Origin: JAFGSI01 sp041287425
GTDB taxonomy: Bacteria; Chloroflexota; Anaerolineae; Anaerolineales; Villigracilaceae
NCBI GenBank assembly: GCA_041287425.1
Contig: JBEULG010000028.1
Coordinates: 1 to 64,000, forward strand
DNA: 64,000 nt
Direction of reading: 5' to 3'
Positions 51,478-60,249 of this stretch are shown piece after piece. A program made the position numbers and the translations under genes. Each line of letters opens with the position of its first letter. The first letter of the stretch is position 1. The notes under the pieces are model-generated. The model was not told the DNA's origin, did no database searches, and saw nothing but the letters and a program-made list of their open reading frames with translations.

Positions 51478-52872
51478 ATGCGCATCCACTTCTACGGCGC
51501 AGCCCGCACGGTTACCGGCTCCCAATATCTGTTGGAGGCCAATGGGGCACACCTGCTTCTCGAGTGCGGCCTCTTTCAGGGCCGCCGCGCCGAGACCTAC
51601 GAACGCAACCGCAACTTCCGCTTCGACCCCGCCAGGCTCGATGCCGTCCTGCTTTCGCACGCCCACATTGACCACAGCGGCAACCTGCCCAACCTGGTCA
51701 AACGGGGCTTTGCCGGCCCTATCTACGCCACCCCCGCGACTGCCGACCTGGCCGACATCATGCTACGCGATTCAGGCCACATTCAGGAAGCCGACATCCA
51801 GTGGCTCAACAAACGCCGGCGGGAGCGCGGCGAGTATCCCCTCGAACCGCTCTATACCGAAGAGGACGCCGCCAGCGTCGCCCCGCTGTTCGAACGGCGG
51901 CCCTACAATCAGCCGTTCGAAGCCGCCGAAGGAATCACGGCCGAATTCATCGAGGCCGGGCACATCCTCGGCTCGGCGGCCATCCGGCTCACGGTCCGCG
52001 AGGGCAGCCAGACGAGGCGCCTGTGGTTTTCGGGCGACATCGGCCGCCGCGACCTGCCCCTCCTGCGCGACCCGGTCCTGCCCTCCGAGGCAGACTACCT
52101 CATGATGGAGTGCACCTACGGCGACAAACCCCACCGCGACCCGGTCAAGGCCCATATCGAGTTTCACCAGGCCGTCTTGCGCACCGTCCGGCGCGGCGGC
52201 AAGGTCATCGTCCCGGCCTTCGCCGTCGGCCGCACCCAGGAACTGGTCTACAGCCTGCACTTGATGGCCGTCGCCGGCACACTCTCGCACATCCCCGTCT
52301 ATGTGGACAGCCCTCTCGCCCTCCACGCCACCCAGGTGTTCGAAAAACATCCCGAATGCTACGACGAACAGACGCTCCACTTCATCCGCATCGGTAAACA
52401 CCCGGCCCTTTCTTTCTCCAACCTGAAATATATCCAGAGCGTCGAAGAATCCAAAGCCCTCAACGAGCGCAAAGAACCGATGGTCATCATCTCGGCCTCC
52501 GGCATGGCCGAAGCGGGGCGCATCTTGCATCACTTAAAGAACAACATCGAGGACCCGAAGAACACCATCCTCATCGTCGGCTGGCAGGCCCCCAACACCC
52601 TGGGCCGCCGCCTGGCCGAGCGCGAACCGTTCGTCCGCATCTATGGGGAGGAATACGCCGTGCGGGCCGAGGTCGTCACCATCGGCGGACTCTCGGCCCA
52701 CGCCGGCCAGGACCTGTTGACCGAATACGCCGCGGCGTTGAACGGCGCAGCGAAAGGCGTCATCCTCGTCCACGGCGAGGCGCGCGCCGCCGACGCCCTG
52801 CGCGCCAAATTGAGCGAGGCCGGCATCCGCCGTGTCGTCTACCCCGACCTGTTCACCAGCCTCGAACTTTGA
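51478..52872 (+). CDS. Beta-CASP metallo-beta-lactamase RNase
   Basis: 464 residues from the ATG at 51478 (GAGGAGAGA upstream). MBL core: HAHIDHSGNLP (HxHxDH), EAGHILGSA, SGDIGRRDLP; beta-CASP part: DSPLALHATQVFEKH, IISASGMAEAGRILHHLKNN, GLSAHAGQDLL. This is the bacterial group of CPSF73/Ysh1-like exo- or endonucleases acting on mRNA. It lies 16 bp after rnd, so two RNA-processing enzymes are likely co-expressed. Confidence 0.94.
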   Translation: MRIHFYGAARTVTGSQYLLEANGAHLLLECGLFQGRRAETYERNRNFRFDPARLDAVLLSHAHIDHSGNLPNLVKRGFAGPIYATPATADLADIMLRDSGHIQEADIQWLNKRRRERGEYPLEPLYTEEDAASVAPLFERRPYNQPFEAAEGITAEFIEAGHILGSAAIRLTVREGSQTRRLWFSGDIGRRDLPLLRDPVLPSEADYLMMECTYGDKPHRDPVKAHIEFHQAVLRTVRRGGKVIVPAFAVGRTQELVYSLHLMAVAGTLSHIPVYVDSPLALHATQVFEKHPECYDEQTLHFIRIGKHPALSFSNLKYIQSVEESKALNERKEPMVIISASGMAEAGRILHHLKNNIEDPKNTILIVGWQAPNTLGRRLAEREPFVRIYGEEYAVRAEVVTIGGLSAHAGQDLLTEYAAALNGAAKGVILVHGEARAADALRAKLSEAGIRRVVYPDLFTSLEL

Positions 52873-52922
52873 TTCTGCCCCTTGCGCCCGCAGAAATTAA
52901 GATATAATACCCGCCGCAACCG

Positions 52923-53010
52923 GGAGAGGTGCCAGAGTGGTTGAATGGGACGGTCTCGAAAACCGTTGTGGGGCTTGTCCCCACCGTGGGTTCGAATCCC
53001 ACCCTCTCCG
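52923..53010 (+). tRNA. tRNA-Ser (anticodon CGA)
   Basis: 88 nt with a serine-type long variable arm. Acceptor GGAGAGG pairs with CCTCTCC (53003-53009), discriminator G. The anticodon stem ACGGT/ACCGT holds the loop CTCGAAA with CGA at 52957-52959, reading UCG. T-arm has GTGGGTTCGAATCCCAC. The 3' CCA is not encoded. TATAAT at 52903-52908 is the likely -10. Confidence 0.96.
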
Positions 53011-53073
53011 CAGAAAAATGTGGCAGCCGCCTGACGGCGACTGTCACATTAACGTTTATGGTAAGATTGCCTT

Positions 53074-53922
53074 ATGAAAATCACCCTTGCCCTGGCCCAA
53101 ATCAACACCCAACTGGGAGACCCGCAGGCCAACCTCGAAAAGCACCTGGCCCTGGCCAAACAGGCCTGGACGAGAGGGGCCGATATCCTGCTCTTCCCCG
53201 AACTCTCCCTGACCGGCTACGTGCTGCAAGACCTGGTGCCGGCGGTCGCCCGCCGCCCCGCAGCAGACGACCCCCTCTTCAAAGCGCTGCTCAAGGCCAG
53301 CCAAGACCTCGACCTGGTGGTAGGCTTCGTCGAAGAAGATTCCCGTCACCGCTTCTACATCGCCAGCGCCTACCTGGCCGAAGGCCGCTTCGTTCACGTG
53401 CACCGCAAAGTGCACCTGCCCACCTACACCCTCTTCGACGAGAAACGCTACCTGGCCGCCGGCGACGGCTTCCGCGCCTTCGACACCCGCTTCGGACGGC
53501 TGGGAATGCTCATTTGCGAGGACTTCTGGCACATTTCCTCGCCCTATCTGCTCTGGCTGGACGGCGCCGATCTCCTGCTGATGTCCTCCGCCTCGCCCGG
53601 GCGCGGCATCACCGGCGAACAAATCGGCTCGGCCGAGACGGTCGAGACCGTGACCCGTACCTATGCCCAGTTGTTGACCGTCTTCGTAGCCCACACCAAC
53701 CGGGTCGGCTTCGAGGACGGCTTAAAATTCTGGGGCGGCGCCACCGTCTATGACCCCGACGGCAGCCTCCTGGCCAAAGGCCCCTACGACGAGGAAGCCC
53801 TGACCCTGGCCGAACTGGACCTCGACCAGTTGCGCCGCACCCGCGCCCGTCTGCCTCTCCTGCGCGACGAGCGCCCCGAACTGGTCCGGCGTGAACTGGA
53901 AAGGATTTTGCGCCATGATTGA
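53074..53922 (+). CDS. Nitrilase-fold amidase, likely glutaminase subunit of NAD synthetase
   Basis: 282 residues. Carbon-nitrogen hydrolase with the catalytic triad Glu43 (LLFPELSLTGY), Lys112 (HRKVHLPTY) and Cys148 (MLICEDFWH). Its stop overlaps the nadE start by eight bases. Glutamine-dependent NAD synthetases normally carry such a domain fused to the N-terminus; here it is separate. It would release ammonia from glutamine for NadE. TAAGAT at 53062-53067 lies six bases before the ATG with no ribosome site: probably leaderless. Confidence 0.88.
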   Translation: MKITLALAQINTQLGDPQANLEKHLALAKQAWTRGADILLFPELSLTGYVLQDLVPAVARRPAADDPLFKALLKASQDLDLVVGFVEEDSRHRFYIASAYLAEGRFVHVHRKVHLPTYTLFDEKRYLAAGDGFRAFDTRFGRLGMLICEDFWHISSPYLLWLDGADLLLMSSASPGRGITGEQIGSAETVETVTRTYAQLLTVFVAHTNRVGFEDGLKFWGGATVYDPDGSLLAKGPYDEEALTLAELDLDQLRRTRARLPLLRDERPELVRRELERILRHD

Positions 53923-54736
53923 CCTATCCATCAATCCTGCCCTGGTTCGCAAATTGCTGGTCGAATTCATCCGCTCGGAAGTGACCCGGGTCGGCTACGC
54001 CAGGGCGGTGATTAACCTGTCCGGCGGGTTGGACTCGGCCGTCTCCTGCCTGCTGGCCGTCGAAGCGCTCGGCCCAGAAAACGTGCTCGCCCTGCGCCTG
54101 CCCTACAAGACCTCCTCCGCCGATTCGCTCGAGCACGCCCAACTCATCATCGACCAGACCGGCTGCCAGTCGCTGACCCTGCCCATCACCGAGATGGCCG
54201 ACCCCCTCATCGAGCGTTTCCCGGAGATGAATCCGGTGCGCAAAGGCAACATCATGGCCCGCCTGCGCATGATCGTCGCCTACGATCAGTCGGAGGCGTT
54301 TCGCGGCCTGGTCATCGGGACGGGCAACAAGACCGAGATTCTGCTCGGCTACACCACCCTGTACGGCGACTCGGCCTGCGCCTTGAACCCCCTCGGCGAC
54401 CTGTACAAGACCCAGGTCCGGCAACTGGGGCGGGCCATCGGCGTCCCGGAAGTCATCCTTGCCAAGCCGCCATCCGCCGACCTGTGGGCTGGTCAGACCG
54501 ACGAAGGCGAACTGGGTTTCACTTACGAGGCAGTGGACCAACTGCTCTACCTGCTGGTTGACCAGCGTTACCGCCCCGAGGAGTGCGTCGCGGCCGGTTT
54601 CGCCGAAGAGTTCGTCCGCAAGGTGATTGAACGCATCCGCCGCAACCATTTCAAACGCATTCCGCCTCCCATCGCCAAACTCTCCAGCCGGACGGTCGGC
54701 TACGACTTCCTTTACCTGCGCGATTGGGGAACCTGA
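53915..54736 (+). CDS. nadE: NAD synthetase
   Basis: 273 residues from the ATG at 53915, overlapping the amidase gene; AAAGGA lies upstream. PP-loop ATP pyrophosphatase SGGLDSAVS (about residue 43), VIGTGNKTEILLGYTTLYGDSACALNPLGDLYK in pieces, and KPPSADLWAGQTDEGELGF. Amidates nicotinic acid adenine dinucleotide to NAD. Length is that of the ammonia-dependent form, but coupling to the nitrilase gene points to a two-subunit glutamine-dependent enzyme. Confidence 0.95.
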   Translation: MIDLSINPALVRKLLVEFIRSEVTRVGYARAVINLSGGLDSAVSCLLAVEALGPENVLALRLPYKTSSADSLEHAQLIIDQTGCQSLTLPITEMADPLIERFPEMNPVRKGNIMARLRMIVAYDQSEAFRGLVIGTGNKTEILLGYTTLYGDSACALNPLGDLYKTQVRQLGRAIGVPEVILAKPPSADLWAGQTDEGELGFTYEAVDQLLYLLVDQRYRPEECVAAGFAEEFVRKVIERIRRNHFKRIPPPIAKLSSRTVGYDFLYLRDWGT

Positions 54737-54771
54737 TTCCTGCATCCCGCCTCCGAACTCCGAACCCCGCT

Positions 54772-56070
54772 ATGCACATTCCTCCTGCGCTGCGTCATCG
54801 CCGCTATCTCTACCTGTGGTCAGGGCAGGTCATTTCCATCGCCGGTTCACAAATGCAATGGGCCGCCCTGCACTGGCACATCCGCACGCTGACCGGAGAA
54901 CCGAATCCGCTCGCCCTGGGCGGCATCGGCCTGGCGCGTATTCTGCCGGTCATCCTCTTTTCGTTCCTGGGCGGCCCCGCCGCCGACACCTACAACCGGC
55001 GGCGCATCCTGTTCCTGACCCAAACCGTCATGGCGCTGACCGCCCTGGCCCTGGCCGCCCTGACCTTCGAGGGCCGCATCACCATCTGGTTCATCTACCT
55101 GCTGACGGCTATCCAGGCCGCGGCGCAAGCCTTCGACGGGCCGGCGCGCCAGGCGCTGATTCCCAACATCGTCCCGGCCGGCGATTTGCCCAACGCCTTC
55201 AGCATGTCGTCCATCGCGATGAACACCGGCGCCATCCTCGGGCCGGTGCTGAGCGGCATCGTCATCGCCACGCTGGGACAGGGTTACACCTACCTGTTCA
55301 ACGCCCTCTCTTTCCTGGCGGTCATCCTGGCGTTGATGGCGATGGGGGCCGTCGCCCAGGATACACAGAATGCGCCGGGCCTGCATCTCGAAGCGGCTGT
55401 CGCAGGCTTCCGGTTCATTTTCTCGAAACAAATCATCCTTTCGACCATGCTGATTGATTTCGTGGCGACCTTCTTCGCCTCGGCCAAAACCATGCTGCCC
55501 ATCGTCGCCCGCGACCTGCTCGGGGTGGGAGAAATCGGCTACGGCTGGCTTTCGGCAGCCGAATCGATCGGCTCGGTGATTGCCGGCGGGATTCTCTCGC
55601 AAGTCGCCACCCTGCGCCGCCAGGGACGGCTGTTCCTCTCGGCCGTGACCGTCTTTGGGCTGGCCACCATCTTGTTCGGATGCGCCTATCGAATCGGCCC
55701 CGGCCTGATTCTGTTCAGCGCGCCGGGGTTGTCGGTCAGCCTGGCCTTCCTGATCGCCTTCCTCGGCCTGGCGCTGAGCGGGGCAGCCGACGCCGTCAGC
55801 ACCATCATCCGCAACACCATCCGCCAGTTGAACACCCCCGATCACATGCGCGGACGGATGGTCTCGGTCAACCAGATTTTCTTCCAGGGCGGTCCGCAAC
55901 TCGGCGAGGTGGAGGCGGGCCTTGTCGCCAGCCTGTTCGGGGTCCCGGCCGCCATCATCAGCGGCGGGATCGGGTGTTTGCTGGGAGTCGGCCTGATCGC
56001 CATGAAATGGCCCGAACTGCGCCGCTACAACGGCGACGAACACCTGAGCGCCTCTCTGGCGGCCACCTGA
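54772..56070 (+). CDS. MFS transporter (enterobactin-exporter-like, DHA3 group)
   Basis: 432 residues, about twelve transmembrane helices. Starts HRRYLYLWSGQVISIAGSQM as in EntS/DHA3-type exporters; the cytoplasmic loop GGPAADTYNRRRILFLTQ carries the MFS motif A (GxxxDxxxRR). The ATG at 54772 is chosen because it precedes the conserved start and clears nadE. Substrate unknown. Confidence 0.88.
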   Translation: MHIPPALRHRRYLYLWSGQVISIAGSQMQWAALHWHIRTLTGEPNPLALGGIGLARILPVILFSFLGGPAADTYNRRRILFLTQTVMALTALALAALTFEGRITIWFIYLLTAIQAAAQAFDGPARQALIPNIVPAGDLPNAFSMSSIAMNTGAILGPVLSGIVIATLGQGYTYLFNALSFLAVILALMAMGAVAQDTQNAPGLHLEAAVAGFRFIFSKQIILSTMLIDFVATFFASAKTMLPIVARDLLGVGEIGYGWLSAAESIGSVIAGGILSQVATLRRQGRLFLSAVTVFGLATILFGCAYRIGPGLILFSAPGLSVSLAFLIAFLGLALSGAADAVSTIIRNTIRQLNTPDHMRGRMVSVNQIFFQGGPQLGEVEAGLVASLFGVPAAIISGGIGCLLGVGLIAMKWPELRRYNGDEHLSASLAAT

Positions 56071-56109
56071 CGCTTTCCTGACAAAACCCGTACAAAGCCA
56101 CTCAAACGG

Positions 56110-56230
56110 TTGACTTCGCTCTCAAATCGCACTATACTGAAGGCAGGTAACGCCTATGCGAGTCGTGGTGCAATACCCTGGTCTTGTTTTCTGAAAGGCA
56201 CGTGGTCGGCGCGCGTGCCTTTCGTTTTTT
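56110..56230 (+). ncRNA. Promoter, 12-codon leader peptide and terminator: candidate attenuator or small RNA
   Basis: A good promoter, TTGACT (56110-56115), 17 bp, TATACT (56133-56138), is followed by AGGTAA and a 12-codon reading frame MRVVVQYPGLVF (56156-56194). Right after its stop lies a terminator: AAAGGCACG (56194-56202), 11-nt loop, CGTGCCTTT (56214-56222), CGTTTTTT. The predicted transcript is about 85 nt. It may be a stand-alone small RNA or a transcriptional attenuator for the SWIM gene 130 bp downstream. I could not recognise an RNA family. Confidence 0.55.
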
Positions 56231-56358
56231 ATATCCTTAACAGCAGGCTCTCGCTTTTTGCATCGAATATTCGCGAATTTCTCGAAGCAAATTCGTGTCA
56301 TTCGATGCCGGTAATTCTTAATCCGGATAAAGTTCATTTTTCGCACAAGGAGAAGCCC

Positions 56359-56601
56359 ATGGATTCTGGAATGATCGGCAAGATTCAGAAAGCCAAGCGC
56401 TACGCCCAAGAACGACACCGTTTCACCTTCGAATCGTTTACCGTCAGCATCGCCGGCGAAAACAACACGCACCGCGTCCGCTACGAAAACGGAAAATGGC
56501 TGTGCGATTGCGATTTCTTCCAATCTCGGAATGTCTGCACGCACACGATGGCGCTCGAAGAACTGCTCAAAGACATGATTCCCACCCCGCCGCAGGCCTG
56601 A
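56359..56601 (+). CDS. Small SWIM zinc-finger protein
   Basis: 80 residues from the ATG at 56359, which has AAGGAG upstream; the upstream in-frame extension contains the terminator and is not coding. The SWIM motif CDCDFFQSRNVCTHTMALEE (CxC...CxH) fills the C-terminal half, preceded by a strand pair (FTFESFTVSIAGENNTHRVR). SWIM domains bind DNA or proteins; here no other domain is present. Confidence 0.88.
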   Translation: MDSGMIGKIQKAKRYAQERHRFTFESFTVSIAGENNTHRVRYENGKWLCDCDFFQSRNVCTHTMALEELLKDMIPTPPQA

Positions 56602-56624
56602 TCGGCATGCGCTGGGCAAAACGG

Positions 56625-56661
56625 CCTCCGGGTTCCAAATGAGACCCCGGAGGTCTCTTTT
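56625..56661 (+). terminator. Intrinsic terminator after the SWIM gene
   Basis: CCTCCGGG, 13-nt loop, CCCGGAGG, then TCTCTTTTT. Confidence 0.88.
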
Positions 56662-56679
56662 TCAGGTAAAATTCCACCT

Positions 56680-57726
56680 ATGAAAGGTTCTCTTTCGCGT
56701 CGCGATTTCCTCAAACTGGGCGGGCTGGCGTTGGGCAGCCTGGCCTTCTCCCCTTTCCTGCCTGAAACCAGCGCCTTCGAAGACGTCGAATTGGTGCGGG
56801 TGGCAACCGATTCGGTCAGCGTCCACGTCCAGCCGAACGACGAGTACCGCATCGTGACCACCTGGCCGCGCGATTCGGTCGTTCACGTCTATGAGACGGT
56901 GGTGGCCGAGACGCCCGCCTACAACCCGGTCTGGTACCGCGTCTGGGGCGGCTACATGCACCGCGCCCGCCTTCAGAAAGTCAAGGTCATCTACAATCAG
57001 CCCTTGAGCGCCATTCCAGAGAGCGGCCTGCTCGGCGAAATCACCGTCCCCTACGCCCAGGCCTACCAATATGACGCCCTGAACGGCTGGCGCACCACCT
57101 ATCGCTTGTACTACGAATCCGTCCATTGGATCACCGCCGTCGAAGAAGGCCCCGACCGCGGCCCCTGGTATCGCATCCTCGACGAGTTGGATGAGTCCAT
57201 CTACTACGTCCCGGCCCCCCAGGTGCGCATCATTCCGCCTCACGAATTGGACCCCCTCTCGCCGGAGGTCCCCTTCGAGCAAAAGCGGGTCGAGGTCTCA
57301 CTGGCGGCCCAACTCCTGACCTGCTACGAATACGACCAGCCGGTCTTTCAGGCCACCATCTCCTCCGGTCTGGCAGGCTTGAGCGGTCCCGACCGCGAAC
57401 CGACCAATACCCCCACCGGCCGGTTCAACATCCGCGTCAAGATGCCCTCCAAACACATGGGCAACGCCGACCTGGCAGCCGACATTGACGACTACGTCAT
57501 CCCTGGCGTGCCGTGGGTGGCCTTTTTCACCGAGCGCGGCCACGCCTTCCACGGCACTTACTGGCACGATAACTTTGGCGTTCCGATGAGTCACGGCTGC
57601 ATCAACATGCGCACGCCGGAGGCCAAGTGGCTGTTCCGCTGGCTGCAACCGGCGGCCGCCTTCGAGGAGATTGACAAACGCACCCTCGATCGCCGCGGCT
57701 TCGGCACCCAGGTCATCATCTATTGA
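56680..57726 (+). CDS. L,D-transpeptidase (YkuD), Tat-exported
   Basis: 348 residues. Twin-arginine signal SRRDFLKLGGLALGSLAFS. An SH3-like central part (DSVSVHVQPNDEYRIVTTW) precedes the YkuD catalytic domain, with HGTYWHDNFGVPMSHGCINM in pieces (His and Cys of HxxxxxxxxxxSHGC). Makes 3-3 cross-links or lipoprotein links in peptidoglycan. TAAAAT at 56667-56672 lies seven bases before the ATG with no ribosome site, again a leaderless layout. Confidence 0.94.
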   Translation: MKGSLSRRDFLKLGGLALGSLAFSPFLPETSAFEDVELVRVATDSVSVHVQPNDEYRIVTTWPRDSVVHVYETVVAETPAYNPVWYRVWGGYMHRARLQKVKVIYNQPLSAIPESGLLGEITVPYAQAYQYDALNGWRTTYRLYYESVHWITAVEEGPDRGPWYRILDELDESIYYVPAPQVRIIPPHELDPLSPEVPFEQKRVEVSLAAQLLTCYEYDQPVFQATISSGLAGLSGPDREPTNTPTGRFNIRVKMPSKHMGNADLAADIDDYVIPGVPWVAFFTERGHAFHGTYWHDNFGVPMSHGCINMRTPEAKWLFRWLQPAAAFEEIDKRTLDRRGFGTQVIIY

Positions 57727-57729
57727 GCC

Positions 57730-58959
57730 ATGCCCACCCTCCTCTGGCCGACCAAGTCGAAAGGCATTCCTCCCAGCGCGGCGCTGAACACCGAGGCGCT
57801 CATTTACCCCGGCGGACACGGATACCCTCAACCGCCAGTCAACCGCCTGATTCTGGGCGACAACCTGAACGTCATGGCTGCCCTGTTGCCCGAATACGAA
57901 GGCCGCATCCACCTCATCTACGCCGATCCGCCCTTTTTCACCAACAAACGTTACCCCGCCCGCATCGGGCGCGGCGAAGACTCGCGCCGCCCGCGCGAAT
58001 GGCAACTGGCCGAAGGCTACGCCGATCACTGGAGCGACCTGGACGCCTACCTGGACTTCCTCTATCCGCGCCTCGAACTGATGACGCGCCTGCTCGCCCC
58101 CACCGGCAGCCTCTATCTGCACCTCGACTGGCACGCCGACGCCTATGCCCGCCTCCTGCTCGATGAACTCCTCGGCCGCGAAAACCTGCTCAACGAAATC
58201 ATCTGGGTCTATCACGGCCCCTCGCCCGTCAGACGGGCGTTCAACCGCAAACACGATACCATCCTGGCATATACCAAAAGCAAAGACTACACCTTCAACG
58301 CCGACGCCGTCCGCGAGCCATACAACCCCAACACGCTCAAAACCTTCGAGGCCTCCCCCAAAGCGGGCTTCGGCAAAGTCCCCAACCTGGAGCGCGGCAA
58401 AGTGCCCGAGGACTGGTGGTATTTTCCGGTCGTGGCCCGCCTGCACTCCGAGCGCACCGGCTACCCGACCCAAAAACCCGAGGCGCTGATCGAACGCATC
58501 CTGCTGGCCTCCTCCCGCCCCGGCGACCTGGTGGCCGATTTCTTCTGCGGCTCAGGCACCCTCCCCGTCAGCGCCGTCCGCCATGGACGGCGATTCCTGG
58601 CCTGCGATATCGCCTGGCGCGCCGTCCACACCACCCGTCTGCGTCTGCTGGCTCAGGAAACGCCTTTTACCCTCGAGCGCGAGACATCCTGTCCCATCCC
58701 CTCGCTCGAAACAAAAATCCGGCTGGAAATTGCCGGCCGGAAAATCAGCCTCTCTCCAGGGGACATTGAACTGGATTACTGGGAGGTTGACCCCGCCTGG
58801 GATGGCAGCGTCTTCCGCAGCCGCGCCCAAGCCCGCCGCCCAGGCCGGCTGGCCGACATCCCCCTCAGCCTCGACCTGCCGGCCCCGCCCAGCCGGCCGT
58901 GTGTGCAAGCCGTCGCTGTCAGCGGCGAATGGATACGAATCACACCGGGGCAGACCTGA
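57730..58959 (+). CDS. Orphan DNA methyltransferase, beta class (N6-A or N4-C)
   Basis: 409 residues. Motif IV YADPPFFTNKR (near residue 64) comes before motif I DFFCGSGTLPVSAVRHGRRF (near residue 270), the order of the beta class; TQKPEALIERI is motif X-like. The target-recognition region lies between. No restriction enzyme gene is adjacent. The C-terminal 110 residues are an unrecognised beta-rich extension. It starts 3 bp after the YkuD gene. Confidence 0.9.
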   Translation: MPTLLWPTKSKGIPPSAALNTEALIYPGGHGYPQPPVNRLILGDNLNVMAALLPEYEGRIHLIYADPPFFTNKRYPARIGRGEDSRRPREWQLAEGYADHWSDLDAYLDFLYPRLELMTRLLAPTGSLYLHLDWHADAYARLLLDELLGRENLLNEIIWVYHGPSPVRRAFNRKHDTILAYTKSKDYTFNADAVREPYNPNTLKTFEASPKAGFGKVPNLERGKVPEDWWYFPVVARLHSERTGYPTQKPEALIERILLASSRPGDLVADFFCGSGTLPVSAVRHGRRFLACDIAWRAVHTTRLRLLAQETPFTLERETSCPIPSLETKIRLEIAGRKISLSPGDIELDYWEVDPAWDGSVFRSRAQARRPGRLADIPLSLDLPAPPSRPCVQAVAVSGEWIRITPGQT

Positions 58960-58976
58960 AACTCTGCCCCGGCTTT

Positions 58977-59639
58977 TCAGACGTCCAACCGGTATCCCAC
59001 CCCTCGGACCGTTTTCAAGAATTTCGGCTTCTTCGGATCGGCCTCGATCGCCTCTCGCAGCCAGGAAATGTGAACGTCCAGGGTGCGCGTATCATCGGTG
59101 TAATCCGTCTCCCAAACGTACGAAAACAGTTCCTTGCGATCGATCACCTCGCCGCGGCGTTCCATCAACATCTTGAGCAGGCGAACCAGGCGCGGGGTCA
59201 GGCGCGCCCTCTTTCCCAAACTCACCACCACGCGGTTTTCCACATCCAACCGGATCGGGCCGGCGTGCAAACTGTCTCGCCCATCACAGGGGAGCAACTG
59301 GCGAATCCGATTGACCAGTTTCTGGACGGTAAAAGGGAGCGACAGGACCACATCCGCATCGCTCTTGGTTATCTCATCTGAGGCGGTCTGGATGAGGACG
59401 ATTGGCAACTTCCCCGCTTTCTCGCGCAGCAAACGGCAAATGCGCTTCCCGCTGGTTCGCAGCGAGGCGGCGTTGACGATGACGGCGTCGAAAGAATGCT
59501 TCTTGCCCAGTAACTTTAAAGCCTCGCTCCCGCTCGGCGCGGATTCAGTTTCGAATCCCTTCTTGCGAAGAGCAGGTACAAAAACCGGACAATCTGCGTG
59601 CTTGCCCTCGATGACAAGCAATTTTGCGGATGGCGTCAT
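58977..59639 (-). CDS. OmpR-type response regulator with a degenerate receiver
   Basis: 220 residues from the ATG at 59639. The N-terminal receiver fold is present, but LLVIEGKHADC replaces the acidic pocket and DAVIVNAASLRTSG has Asn where the phospho-accepting Asp belongs. The C-terminal winged helix is normal: LTPRLVRLLKMLMERRGEVI, YVWETDYTDDTRTLDVHISWLR in pieces, TVRGVGYRL. Probably regulates DNA without phosphorylation. No kinase gene is adjacent. TATAAT (59649-59654, minus strand) lies nine bases before the ATG. Confidence 0.92.
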   Translation of the reverse strand: MTPSAKLLVIEGKHADCPVFVPALRKKGFETESAPSGSEALKLLGKKHSFDAVIVNAASLRTSGKRICRLLREKAGKLPIVLIQTASDEITKSDADVVLSLPFTVQKLVNRIRQLLPCDGRDSLHAGPIRLDVENRVVVSLGKRARLTPRLVRLLKMLMERRGEVIDRKELFSYVWETDYTDDTRTLDVHISWLREAIEADPKKPKFLKTVRGVGYRLDV

Positions 59640-59718
59640 GCTGCTTCGATTATACACCAATCTTAAATTTTCTTGTCCTTGTTCCGGGCCCCGGCCGCGA
59701 CTCGCAGCCTGGGGGTGC

Positions 59719-59747
59719 TTGCCAATCCGGCAATTCGCATGTATACT
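59719..59747 (+). promoter_or_regulatory. Promoter of the 115-residue membrane protein gene
   Basis: TTGCCA (59719-59724), 17 bp, TATACT (59742-59747). The space to the oppositely oriented response-regulator promoter is short, so the two may be co-regulated. Confidence 0.72.
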
Positions 59748-59778
59748 GTCAGAAATTCGATTGTCAAAGGAGGAAGAA

Positions 59779-60126
59779 ATGGAAGCCGTTCCTGTCACCC
59801 CTACCACACTCGAGGCCCCCAAGAAGAAGTCCAAGACTGGCGCCTTGATTGCCACCATCGCGACCGCCGTGTTGTGCGGCTGCCCCGGCCTGTTCGCCAT
59901 CTGCTGGGGCGCCCTCTCGGCCATCGTCAGTTTCTTTCCCAACGCCGACATCAACATCGGTGGCAGCAGCGACCCGAACACAGCCTTCTTTGCGGGCGTC
60001 GGCGCGTTGTGCGGCGGCATCATCTTTGTCGCCATTCCCATCGTCATCGGTCTCCTGACGCTGCGGGAAAAGAAACCCAAGGCCGAAGAGGTCGTTCCTG
60101 CCGAGCCTCTGCCCCCGGCTGCATAA
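59779..60126 (+). CDS. Small two-helix membrane protein
   Basis: 115 residues from the ATG at 59779, preceded by AAAGGAGG. A Lys-rich N-terminus (EAPKKKSK) is followed by two hydrophobic helices, ALIATIATAVLCGCPGLFAICWGALSAIV and FFAGVGALCGGIIFVAIPIVIGLLTL in pieces, with a short Asn/Gly loop and a Pro/Glu-rich tail. No family recognised. Divergent from the response-regulator gene, which may control it. Confidence 0.75.
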   Translation: MEAVPVTPTTLEAPKKKSKTGALIATIATAVLCGCPGLFAICWGALSAIVSFFPNADINIGGSSDPNTAFFAGVGALCGGIIFVAIPIVIGLLTLREKKPKAEEVVPAEPLPPAA

Positions 60127-60150
60127 TCTATATCCAGGTGAAAAACAATG

Positions 60151-60190
60151 CCTGGTTATGGCGTTTTCCATAACCAGGGCTTTGTCTTGG
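60151..60190 (+). terminator. Terminator hairpin 1 after the small membrane protein gene
   Basis: CCTGGTTATGG (60151-60161), CGTTTT loop, CCATAACCAGG (60168-60178), then GCTTTGTCTT. Confidence 0.8.
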
Positions 60191-60200
60191 GCGCGCGTAG

Positions 60201-60240
60201 GCCCTCTCCGTCGCCAGCGACGTGAGAGGGCTTTTCCCTT
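60201..60240 (+). terminator. Terminator hairpin 2
   Basis: GCCCTCTC (60201-60208), a 15-nt loop containing a nested TCGC/GCGA stem, GAGAGGGC (60224-60231), TTTTCCCTTTT. Confidence 0.8.
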
Positions 60241-60249
60241 TTCGAACAG

